Below, piece by piece: positions 23,069-29,925 of a stretch of DNA of 29,925 nt. The position numbers and the translations under genes are program-made. Source of the stretch: JAIYDQ01 sp034408855 (lineage in GTDB: Bacteria; Planctomycetota; Planctomycetia; Pirellulales; Pirellulaceae); NCBI GenBank assembly GCA_034408855.1, contig JAWXCK010000226.1, positions 1-29,925 on the forward strand. The letters are read 5' to 3'. The notes below the pieces were generated by a model, which saw nothing but the letters and a program-made list of their open reading frames with translations, did no database searches and had not been told where the DNA came from. Positions within the stretch are counted from its first letter, which is position 1, and each line of letters begins with the position of its first letter.

Positions 23069-24565
23069 TCATTTCTTTTTGCTCTTGTTTCCCTTACCAC
23101 CTTTCGCTTTACCATTGTTTGATTTCGCGGCTGCCTCGGCCCCGAGTTCGGGGCCGAGGTCAGGTGGCATTGCAAGGTGCCATTCCAGAATCCTCTTGGT
23201 GAGTCTCATAACCACTTCTGGATGCTGATTAACTACGTTCGTTGTTTCGCTCCGGTCAGAACTCAAATCATAGAGCAGCGGAAGCGATCCGTCATAAGAA
23301 CAAAGCAGCTTCCAATCGCCATCGCGAATGGCTAGGTCGGGCAAGGCTTCGACGACGTTTGCCGATGGCGCCCACGTGGGACGGTCAGGCGGTCGACGCC
23401 AACAAATAGGCTCACTTCGAGAAGCTGTGCTCTCCCCAACCAATACCCGTGCCAAGTTTTCACCGTCAAACGCAACACCTTTTGGTTGCTCAACGTGTGC
23501 GATCGATAGTAAGCTCGGTACAAGATCGAGGGCACAGAAAACCGAACTTTCATTGTGACTGCCAGTCTTCCCATGATTGATTAAGCCCGGTCCCCAGGCA
23601 ATTAGCGACGATCGAATTCCACCTTCATAGAGCATTGTCTTGCCACCCCGAAACGGCCCCGCCGAACCTGCTCCTAGCTCGGGGCCGTTGTCCGAACAGA
23701 CGAGAATGAGCGTATTGTCGCGAAGGCTTGGTGTATCGCGAACATGATCAAAGAGCTTTCCGAATTGAAGATCCATCTCTTGCAATACCGAAAGATACAG
23801 CCCACGCTTCCCATCGGCCCACTTGTCGAGCGGTGGCCACCACGGACCATGTACATCATCGGGCCAAAGATTGACATAGAAAGGTTTTTTTTCCTGAGTC
23901 GCTTTGTCGATAAACGGAATCGCTTTGTCGATGAAGCCAGACGTAATCTCGGAACGTTGCATCCAAGTAACAGGTTGGCCAAGTCGTTCGGCATCTGCCC
24001 AAATCTTACCCGGCTCCTTGTCACCCGGCTTGAGTGTCAACGGCAATAGCTTCGGGCCCATCCCCTCAAAGTTTGTCAACGATTCATCGAACCCATACTC
24101 CGCAATTGCCGGCGCGTCATCCACATCGCGCTGACCACCCAAATGCCATTTCCCGAAGTGCCCGGTCGCGTAACCGCTCTGGTGGAGGAATCTTGCGAGT
24201 GTCGGTGCCTTCGGGTCAAGCCATTGGGCAACGCCTCGCCGCTCGTTGTCGCCGCGGTTGTTTAAGAACGACGTGATCCGCCAACGATGAGGATACTGAC
24301 CGGTCGTTAAAGCACATCGCGATGGCGAACATATCGGCGCATTGACGTAGAACTGCGAAAAGCGAATTCCTTCGGCGGCTAAACGATCGATGTTCGGAGT
24401 TTGAGCATCCTTGTTCCCGAAACATGAAAAATCTCCCCAACCCATGTCATCGATGAAGACCATGATGATATTGGGATGCGCACTTCTGGGCTTTTCCTCA
24501 CTCCACGACGTCGCCTGAAAAGTCAACAAAAGGGTTATGCATGGAAGGAACTTTGATAGGTGCAT
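23069..24565 (-). CDS. secreted sulfatase (formylglycine type), leftward gene
   Basis: A 498-residue family S1 sulfatase. The ATG at 24565 opens a signal peptide (MHLSKFLPCITLLLTFQATS); the frame extends to 24805 but crosses an intergenic repeat. The catalytic Cys to be oxidised to formylglycine is C79 in APICSPSRCALTTG. Metal ligands D39-D40 lie in MVFIDDMGWGDFS, and a second pair in LVCSDNGPELG. Nearby segments are GHFGKWHLGGQ, FYVNLWPDDVHGPWWP and MLYEGGIRSSLI. The fold and length are normal for secreted arylsulfatases, and it needs a formylglycine-generating enzyme encoded elsewhere. Substrate class cannot be fixed by eye. The last 20 residues (about 478-498) are a Lys/Gly/Ala-rich tail. 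It is transcribed away from the other three sulfatases. Confidence 0.94.
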   Translation of the reverse strand: MHLSKFLPCITLLLTFQATSWSEEKPRSAHPNIIMVFIDDMGWGDFSCFGNKDAQTPNIDRLAAEGIRFSQFYVNAPICSPSRCALTTGQYPHRWRITSFLNNRGDNERRGVAQWLDPKAPTLARFLHQSGYATGHFGKWHLGGQRDVDDAPAIAEYGFDESLTNFEGMGPKLLPLTLKPGDKEPGKIWADAERLGQPVTWMQRSEITSGFIDKAIPFIDKATQEKKPFYVNLWPDDVHGPWWPPLDKWADGKRGLYLSVLQEMDLQFGKLFDHVRDTPSLRDNTLILVCSDNGPELGAGSAGPFRGGKTMLYEGGIRSSLIAWGPGLINHGKTGSHNESSVFCALDLVPSLLSIAHVEQPKGVAFDGENLARVLVGESTASRSEPICWRRPPDRPTWAPSANVVEALPDLAIRDGDWKLLCSYDGSLPLLYDLSSDRSETTNVVNQHPEVVMRLTKRILEWHLAMPPDLGPELGAEAAAKSNNGKAKGGKGNKSKKK

Positions 24566-24912
24566 GGTGTGAGTATGGAAAAGGGAGAATGGAGAATTGA
24601 GAATCAATTTTGAAAAGTTACTATCAATATATCGATTTTGGGCCGAACTTGTTTTTCGGGATACGCAAAATTTGCATCGTCGATTACTTCGCGTTCGCTG
24701 TAGGATATACTGGGGCCATTGAAAACCAGCGGGAACGCCGGTCGTGGCGCAAGCTTCCAGCGTGCGATGCGGGGCGTGGCGTAAGCTTTCAACTTGCGTT
24801 CGCAACGATTATCGGCGAAAGGCAAGCTGGAAGCGGCCCCCAGGTTGAAATACATTTTAACTCTGGCCAAGTCGCTTGTTTTACCTGAACCTTCCACCAC
24901 AGCCTGCCTAAA
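24566..24912. other. divergent spacer between sulfatase genes
   Basis: 347 bases with no gene. It should carry promoters for the leftward sulfatase and for the rightward three-gene set. About one quarter of it is the repeat at 24743-24834. Apart from AT-rich sequence at 24600-24640, no clear promoter or operator pair stood out. Confidence 0.5.
24743..24834. repeat. repeat of CGTGGCGCAAGCTTCCAGC type with an inverted copy
   Basis: Two direct copies with period 32: CGTGGCGCAAGCTTCCAGC at 24743-24761 and CGTGGCGTAAGCTTTCAAC at 24775-24793, each followed by a TGCG. A shorter inverted copy, GCAAGCTGGAAGC, sits at 24822-24834. I take this to be a dispersed intergenic palindromic element, and it lies in the sulfatase promoter region. 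Confidence 0.75.
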
Positions 24913-26379
24913 ATGAAAACACAGTTAACATTGCTTTTGTTCGCCATTGGTTCATTGATGGTTGTGAGCCCCACACCGGCGAATGCAGAAACCGTAAAAC
25001 CGAATTTGCTTCTGATCATTGCCGATGACTGCACGTATCGCGATGTCGAAGTATATGGTGGCCAAGCCAAGTCACCGCATCTCAACAAGTTTGCTTCCGA
25101 AGGGATGAAGTTTACCCGCTGCTTCCAAGCCGCACCGATGTGTTCTCCAACCCGCCATTGTCTTTATACCGGGCTGTATCCGGTGAAGTCAGGAGCGTAC
25201 CCGAACCATACAATGGCCTATGACTGGGTACGAAGCATCGTGCAGCTTCTTGAGCCGGCAGGATACAAAAGTCACCTGTCTGGAAAAACGCATATCAATC
25301 CGAAGTCGGTTTTTCCATTCGAGTTCTCCAGTCGGCCTGGTGAAGGCAATAATCCAGATCCGGCTGCGCTAGAACGTGCGATTGCCACAAGCCAATCATC
25401 GAAGTCGCCATTCCTTTTTATCGCCGCTTCGAACGAACCGCACTCGCCATGGAACAAAGGCGACGCTGCTGTCTATCCGCCTGCATCTCTCAAGCTTCCA
25501 CCGGTGATGGTGGATTCAGAAGATGCACGTTCGGATTACTCAAAATATCTCGCTGAGATAACCTATTTCGATTCGCAGGTTGGCGAGTTACTAGCAGTGC
25601 TCGACAAACAAGGTCAGCGGGATAACACATTGGTCATTGTCGTCACCGAACAAGGCAATTCGTTCCCGTTCGCCAAGTGGACATGCTACGACGTTGGACT
25701 CGGTAGCGGCTGCATTGCTCGTTGGCCAGGACATGTTCAAGCGAACTCGAAATCGGATGCGTTGATCGAATACGTCGATATCGTACCGACGTTTCTCGAT
25801 GCAGCGGGAATCGCTCCGCCAGCGAATCTCGATGGGCGATCTTTTGTGAAAGTGCTCAAAGGAAATGCCACCGAACATAAGACTCACGTTTTTGGACTGC
25901 AAACAACACGTGGGATTATCAATGGCTCCGATTACTACGGTGTCCGAAGTGTTCGCGATTCGCGATATCGCTACATCCGTAATCTCACGCCAGAAGCGAC
26001 CTTTCAAAATGCCGCTACCAAAGATTCCGTCTTTAAAACTTGGGAAAAAATGGCAGCCGATGGGAATGAAAACGCCAAGCGGCTCGTTTACGATTATCAA
26101 CATCGACCGGCCGAAGAGCTGTACGATTGCGATTCGGACCCATGGAATCGTACAAATCTAATCGCGGATGAAAAGCTCGCTTCGGTTCGAAAAGAGTTGC
26201 GTGGGAAACTCGATGCTTGGATGAAGCAACAAGGCGACGAAGGGCAAGCCACTGAAATGAAAGCCCTCGAACGTATGCCCAAGACAGCCAACTCGGAAGA
26301 TGACGCACCAAGCGGCAAGAAGAAAGCCAAGGGCAAAAAGAAACTTGAACAACCTGCTAAGAAAAAGGCCAAGAAATGA
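24913..26379 (+). CDS. secreted sulfatase, heparan N-sulfatase-like
   Basis: A 488-residue S1 sulfatase. A signal peptide (about 1-25, LTLLLFAIGSLMVVSPTPANA) is followed by NLLLIIADDCTYRDVEVYGG with metal-binding D38-D39. The formylglycine motif is C77 in APMCSPTRHCLYTG. Further marks are YKSHLSGKTH, AASNEPHSPWNKGD and VTEQGNSFPFAKWTCYDVGL. The last takes the place of the usual SDNG motif, and together with the short body it resembles the N-sulfoglucosamine sulfohydrolase branch, which removes N-sulfate from heparan-like chains. That assignment is tentative. The usual Gly after the Asp pair is replaced by Cys-Thr (DDCT). The last 25 residues are Lys-rich (GKKKAKGKKKLEQPAKKKAKK spans about 468-488). 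It overlaps the next sulfatase by 4 bases. Confidence 0.93.
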   Translation: MKTQLTLLLFAIGSLMVVSPTPANAETVKPNLLLIIADDCTYRDVEVYGGQAKSPHLNKFASEGMKFTRCFQAAPMCSPTRHCLYTGLYPVKSGAYPNHTMAYDWVRSIVQLLEPAGYKSHLSGKTHINPKSVFPFEFSSRPGEGNNPDPAALERAIATSQSSKSPFLFIAASNEPHSPWNKGDAAVYPPASLKLPPVMVDSEDARSDYSKYLAEITYFDSQVGELLAVLDKQGQRDNTLVIVVTEQGNSFPFAKWTCYDVGLGSGCIARWPGHVQANSKSDALIEYVDIVPTFLDAAGIAPPANLDGRSFVKVLKGNATEHKTHVFGLQTTRGIINGSDYYGVRSVRDSRYRYIRNLTPEATFQNAATKDSVFKTWEKMAADGNENAKRLVYDYQHRPAEELYDCDSDPWNRTNLIADEKLASVRKELRGKLDAWMKQQGDEGQATEMKALERMPKTANSEDDAPSGKKKAKGKKKLEQPAKKKAKK

Positions 26380-27854
26380 ATCTGCTCTATCGACTGTTTT
26401 TCATAACGATTCTTTCGACCTCCGCGATAGCGGCCAGTTCGGATCGACCGAATATTGTCCTGATTTTCGCCGACGATCTTGGCTGGAAAGATGTCGGCTA
26501 TCAAGGCACGGATTTTATGGAAACACCTAATTTGGACAAACTCGCTTCCGAAGGGATGGTCTTTACGGCTGGCTATGCGGCGGCCGGCAACTGCGCACCC
26601 AGTCGAGCGTGTTTGCTATCAGGAAGTTATACACCACGACATCATGTTTACGCGGTCGGTAGTACCGATCGCGGCAAGAAGGAGTTGCAGCGTTTGGTTC
26701 CGATTACCAACAAGAGTGGGCTAGCAGTTGCAAATATTACCGTTGCCGACGCATTGAAAGCCTCGGGTTACGCGACAGGCCATTTTGGTAAATGGCATCT
26801 CGCCGGCAAGGATGGTGCTAAACCGACCGAGCAAGGTTTTGATGTGTCCTTCGATTCATTTGGTGAAGGCGAAGTTAACGAGGGTTCGGAAGGCAACAAA
26901 GCTGGACCACCAGCGGATCCAAAAGGTGTTTTCACGCTCACGAATAAAGCCTGTGAATTCATCGAAGCCCATCAGAAGGGTCCGTTCTTCTGCTATCTCG
27001 CACACCATGCGATTCACACACCGCTTCAAGGTCGCCCCGAATCGCTGGCCAAATTCAAAGCCAAAAAACCAGGCTCACAGCACTCTGACCCGCTCTATGC
27101 AGCTTGCACGTTCGATCTCGACGCGAGTGTTGGGATTTTAATGGATAAACTAAAAGAGCTTGGTTTAGAACAAAAGACTCTCTTGGTTTTCACGAGTGAC
27201 AATGGAGGTACTCAGCAATCGTCGCAAGAACCGTTGCGAGGCAACAAAGGTAGCTATTTCGAAGGCGGTGTCCGCGAACCGTTTATCGTTCGATGGAACG
27301 GTGTCACGAAGCCAGGTAGCAAAAGCGATGTACCGGTAATCAACGTCGATTTGTTTCCGACTTTTTTGGCGGCAGCCGGTGCAGCGGTACCTGCCGACAA
27401 GACGCTCGATGGGGAAAGCCTTTTACCGTTGCTCAAAGGCGAGCGTTCTCTCCAACGCACTGCGATTTTCTGGCACTTCCCTGGCTATCTCGATAATCCC
27501 GTTATTCGCGGACGTGAGCTGGATATTCGAACCGGTTTTCGGAGTCGACCGGTGAGTGTGATCCACAAAGGTGATTGGAAGCTCCATCTCTTTCACGAAG
27601 AATGGCAACTCGACGGCGGTCGCGAAAAGCTTGACTCCAATCAAGCAGTTGAGCTTTACAATCTTGCCGACGATATTGGCGAGCGAAACAATCTTGCGAA
27701 ATCGAATCCAAACAAACGCGACGAATTGATAAACGAACTCTTGGCTTGGTTCAAATCGATCGATGCACAATTGCCTTCGATTCAAAACCCGCAATATGAT
27801 GCCAGTGCCGCGGTCGCTAAGAGTGGTAAGGGGAAAAAGAAAAAGAAGGAGTAA
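26376..27854 (+). CDS. secreted sulfatase, second of the rightward set
   Basis: A 492-residue S1 sulfatase. A signal peptide (1-20, YRLFFITILSTSAIAA) is followed by NIVLIFADDLGWKDVGYQG with D33-D34. The formylglycine Cys is C73 in GNCAPSRACLLSG. Additional marks are TGHFGKWHLAGK, FFCYLAHHAIHTPLQG, VFTSDNGGTQQSS and YFEGGVREPFIVRW, as in type I sulfatases acting on exposed sulfate esters. The ATG lies inside the end of the preceding gene (ATGA overlap), so the two are translated together. The last 14 residues are Lys-rich (AVAKSGKGKKKKKE). After the stop comes a 49-base palindromic element and then the next sulfatase. Confidence 0.94.
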   Translation: MNLLYRLFFITILSTSAIAASSDRPNIVLIFADDLGWKDVGYQGTDFMETPNLDKLASEGMVFTAGYAAAGNCAPSRACLLSGSYTPRHHVYAVGSTDRGKKELQRLVPITNKSGLAVANITVADALKASGYATGHFGKWHLAGKDGAKPTEQGFDVSFDSFGEGEVNEGSEGNKAGPPADPKGVFTLTNKACEFIEAHQKGPFFCYLAHHAIHTPLQGRPESLAKFKAKKPGSQHSDPLYAACTFDLDASVGILMDKLKELGLEQKTLLVFTSDNGGTQQSSQEPLRGNKGSYFEGGVREPFIVRWNGVTKPGSKSDVPVINVDLFPTFLAAAGAAVPADKTLDGESLLPLLKGERSLQRTAIFWHFPGYLDNPVIRGRELDIRTGFRSRPVSVIHKGDWKLHLFHEEWQLDGGREKLDSNQAVELYNLADDIGERNNLAKSNPNKRDELINELLAWFKSIDAQLPSIQNPQYDASAAVAKSGKGKKKKKE

Positions 27855-27860
27855 GGGATA

Positions 27861-27909
27861 GTGGCTCGACACTCCGTGTCGAGAATCACGAGTCGGAGAC
27901 TCATACCAC
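27861..27909. repeat. double-hairpin palindromic element between sulfatases
   Basis: CTCGACAC (27865-27872), loop TCC, GTGTCGAG (27876-27883) forms a perfect 8-pair hairpin; GAGTC (27890-27894), loop GGA, GACTC (27898-27902) forms a second; GTGG and CCAC bracket the unit. This REP-like shape is typical of short dispersed intergenic repeats and could trim or terminate transcripts between the second and third rightward sulfatases. Confidence 0.8.
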
Positions 27910-28001
27910 ATTGCTCGAATCCTAAAACCCAAAAATGGACTGAGCACGAGACATTGCGGACACTTAAGACCGAACGTTTCAATTTCAAAGAAATCATTCC
28001 T

Positions 28002-29777
28002 ATGAAAACAACCAAAACTATCTTCGCCTGCGTTGGGATGCTTCTGCTCGAAGCAACAATATTGCTCGCCGCCAACACTCCGCCGAACATTATCTTGATT
28101 ATGGCTGACGACGTTGGCTACTCTGATGTCGGCTGTTACGGCAGCGAGATCCAGACGCCCAATCTCGATGCCCTAGCACAGAAGGGGGTGCGATTTACAC
28201 AGTTCTACAACACGGCCCGCTGCTGCCCGACACGAGCTGCATTGCTTACCGGCCTTTATTCGCATCAAGCCGGCATCGGTCATATGGTTGATGATTGGAG
28301 TACGAAAGTCGGCGACGCGTATGCCGGCGACCTCAGCAAGCGGGCTGTTACCATCGCCGAGGCGCTTAGACCGGCTGGCTACGCAACGTACATGGCTGGC
28401 AAGTGGCATGTGACGAAGAAGACATCTCCAGCAGACGAATCGGAAAAAGGGAACTGGCCATTGCAACGCGGCTTCGATCGCTTCTACGGAACCATTCATG
28501 GCGCAGGTAGCTTTTATGACCCGAACACGCTCGTCCGTGACAACGCGTTCATCTCACCCTACAACGATTCAGATTATAAGCCAAAAGAGTATTACTATAC
28601 CGACGCAATCAACGATCATGCGGCAAAGTTTGTAACGGACCATAAACAGCAAAATGCTGAGAAACCATTTTTTCTCTACATGGCTCATACTGCCGCCCAT
28701 TGGCCGATGCACGCCAAAGAAGCCGACATAGCGAAATACAAAGGTAAGTACGATGAAGGTTACGACAACATTCGCGCCGCGCGAATCAAAAAGATGATGA
28801 AAAACGGATTGCTCGACCCGCGTTGGCAAATCTCGCCTCAGGCGGGTGATTGGAGCAAAGTCGAAAACAAAGAGTGGGAGTCGCGATGCATGGAAGTTTT
28901 TGCGGCCATGCTCGATTGTTTGGACCAAGGAATAGGTCGACTGGTCGATACACTCAAAAAGAACGACCAGTACGAGAATACGCTGATTCTTTTCTTGCAA
29001 GATAACGGCGGCTGTGCTGAAGGAATGGGACGAGGTAGCCCATTCAAAGCTCGCGAAAACTCGCCAACGTTGGCGCCCTTAGCCAACGATTACTTACAAC
29101 CCGATATGATTCCCAAGCAAACGCGGGATGGATATCCAATGCGACAAGGCGATGGCGTAATGCCCGGTGGAGCAGATACCTACATCGGCTACGGTCGATC
29201 GTGGGCTAACGTAAGCAATACACCGTTTCGTGAATACAAACACTGGGAACATGAGGGCGGAATCAGCACGCCGCTGATCGCCCATTGGCCCAAAGGAATT
29301 CCTGACGCTCGACACGGAAAGCTCGAAGCGCAACCGAGTCACCTCATCGATCTTATGGCGACCTGCGTCGATCTATCCGGTGCGAAATATCCGACCGAGC
29401 TCAATGGAAACAAGATTCAGTCAATGGAAGGAATCAGTCTTGCTCCTGCCTTTGGTGGTAGTTCCTTAAAGCGATCGAATCCTATTTTCTGGGAGCACGA
29501 AGGGAATCGCGCGATACGTGTCGGAGATTGGAAATTGGTATCGAAACATCCCGGCGATTGGGAGCTTTATAACATTGCCGCCGATCGAACCGAGATGCAC
29601 GATCTCGCTTCGCAACAACCCGATCGAGTAAAAGAAATGACGTTGTCATGGGAAGCTTGGGCAAAGCGTGTTGGTGTCATGCCTTGGCCGCTCGATGGTG
29701 GCGAGAAAAAGACGGAGAAGAAAGCCGAAAAGAAAAACGCCAAGAAAAAAGAGAATGCTAAACAGAAATCCAACTAA
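28002..29777 (+). CDS. secreted arylsulfatase, third of the rightward set
   Basis: A 591-residue S1 sulfatase. The ATG at 28002 opens a signal peptide (MKTTKTIFACVGMLLLEATI then LLAANTPP); the frame goes back to 27861 but only through the palindromic repeat, so that extension is rejected. D36-D37 in MADDVGYSDVGCYG bind metal, and the formylglycine Cys is C74 in ARCCPTRAALLTG (C74-C75-P-T-R). Other marks are TYMAGKWHVTKK, FFLYMAHTAAHWPMHAKE, LFLQDNGGCAEGMG and HEGGISTPLIAHWPKGI. It is longer than the others because of an insertion of about 100 residues in the region between HWPMH and DNGG and its flanks. It is closest in style to aryl/alkyl sulfatases of the AtsA type. The Lys/Glu/Ala-rich tail (about 566-591) is the longest of the four. 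Confidence 0.95.
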   Translation: MKTTKTIFACVGMLLLEATILLAANTPPNIILIMADDVGYSDVGCYGSEIQTPNLDALAQKGVRFTQFYNTARCCPTRAALLTGLYSHQAGIGHMVDDWSTKVGDAYAGDLSKRAVTIAEALRPAGYATYMAGKWHVTKKTSPADESEKGNWPLQRGFDRFYGTIHGAGSFYDPNTLVRDNAFISPYNDSDYKPKEYYYTDAINDHAAKFVTDHKQQNAEKPFFLYMAHTAAHWPMHAKEADIAKYKGKYDEGYDNIRAARIKKMMKNGLLDPRWQISPQAGDWSKVENKEWESRCMEVFAAMLDCLDQGIGRLVDTLKKNDQYENTLILFLQDNGGCAEGMGRGSPFKARENSPTLAPLANDYLQPDMIPKQTRDGYPMRQGDGVMPGGADTYIGYGRSWANVSNTPFREYKHWEHEGGISTPLIAHWPKGIPDARHGKLEAQPSHLIDLMATCVDLSGAKYPTELNGNKIQSMEGISLAPAFGGSSLKRSNPIFWEHEGNRAIRVGDWKLVSKHPGDWELYNIAADRTEMHDLASQQPDRVKEMTLSWEAWAKRVGVMPWPLDGGEKKTEKKAEKKNAKKKENAKQKSN

Positions 29778-29788
29778 CAAGTTTGACT

Positions 29789-29827
29789 GTAGTAAGCCGT
29801 GAACCGACCAACAAAATACGGCTCTAC
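29789..29827 (+). terminator. possible terminator after the sulfatase genes
   Basis: GTAGTAAGCCGT (29789-29800) can pair with ACGGCTCTAC (29818-29827) apart from a two-base bulge, around a 17-base loop. No T run follows directly. It starts 12 bases after the last sulfatase stop. The rest of the window to 29925 shows no gene. Confidence 0.35.
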
Positions 29828-29925
29828 CGCAGAAACTGTGGGTGGTTTTCGTGATCCGCAATCGATTTTAGCCGTGAAATACAAGGAAAACACTGGACTG
29901 AGTGATTGCAAAAACCAAGGTTCGC

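Noticed and set aside
24566..24805. 80-residue extension of the leftward sulfatase
   Set aside because: It runs through the intergenic repeat and would place the signal peptide inside the protein.
27861..28001. 47-residue extension of the last sulfatase
   Set aside because: It is encoded by the double-hairpin repeat, and the signal peptide begins at 28002.

Overview
The window looks like a chromosomal segment of a planctomycete, probably of the Pirellulaceae/Pirellulales type; this is an inference from gene content, not a search. The pointers are four secreted formylglycine-type sulfatases at one end, an FGH/PQQ-like secreted beta-propeller protein, a DUF2309 (DabA) transporter cluster with two complex-I-like membrane subunits, several hypothetical secreted proteins of planctomycete flavour, weak or missing Shine-Dalgarno sequences, and small palindromic repeats between genes.

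Left end (1-2520): accessory or decayed-looking DNA. The first 94 bases fold like the 3' end (domains V and VI) of a group II intron whose body lies outside the window. Small hypothetical genes follow, and then an 800-base gene-free stretch holding two facing arrays built on the same GGGGACACCC core, in opposite orientation. Centre-left (2520-5310): a short FliN-like switch protein (minus), quinolinate synthase NadA (plus) with an inverted repeat at its stop, and a secreted SMP-30/gluconolactonase-type protein (plus).

Minus-strand block (5313-15076), in transcription order: rimO, a secreted GDPD/PLC-like phosphodiesterase, a secreted PQQ-like beta-propeller, then dabA, dabB and a third gene for a NuoM/NuoN-like membrane protein. 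The last three overlap each other and surely form one operon. DabA keeps the zinc/active-site residues of the DAB inorganic-carbon pump, and DabB keeps the proton-channel charges. The third subunit has kept the antiporter fold but has lost most of the channel residues. This is the most interesting system in the window.

Plus-strand block (15410-20159): proA, fliM, an orphan PstS-like binding protein and a secreted PDZ/YbaY-like/DUF4214-like protein. Then come a minus-strand degenerate receiver-domain protein, a secreted Gly-Phe-Gly-Asn repeat protein and xseB, followed by a plus-strand coiled-coil protein.

Right end (23069-29777): a sulfatase locus. One sulfatase reads leftward and three read rightward from a repeat-bearing 347-base divergent spacer; the first two rightward genes overlap by 4 bases. 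All four have an export signal, the Cys-x-Pro-Ser/Thr-Arg formylglycine motif and, unusually, a lysine-rich low-complexity tail. Together they suggest desulfation of sulfated polysaccharides outside the cytoplasm; no glycoside hydrolase is present in the window to name the glycan.
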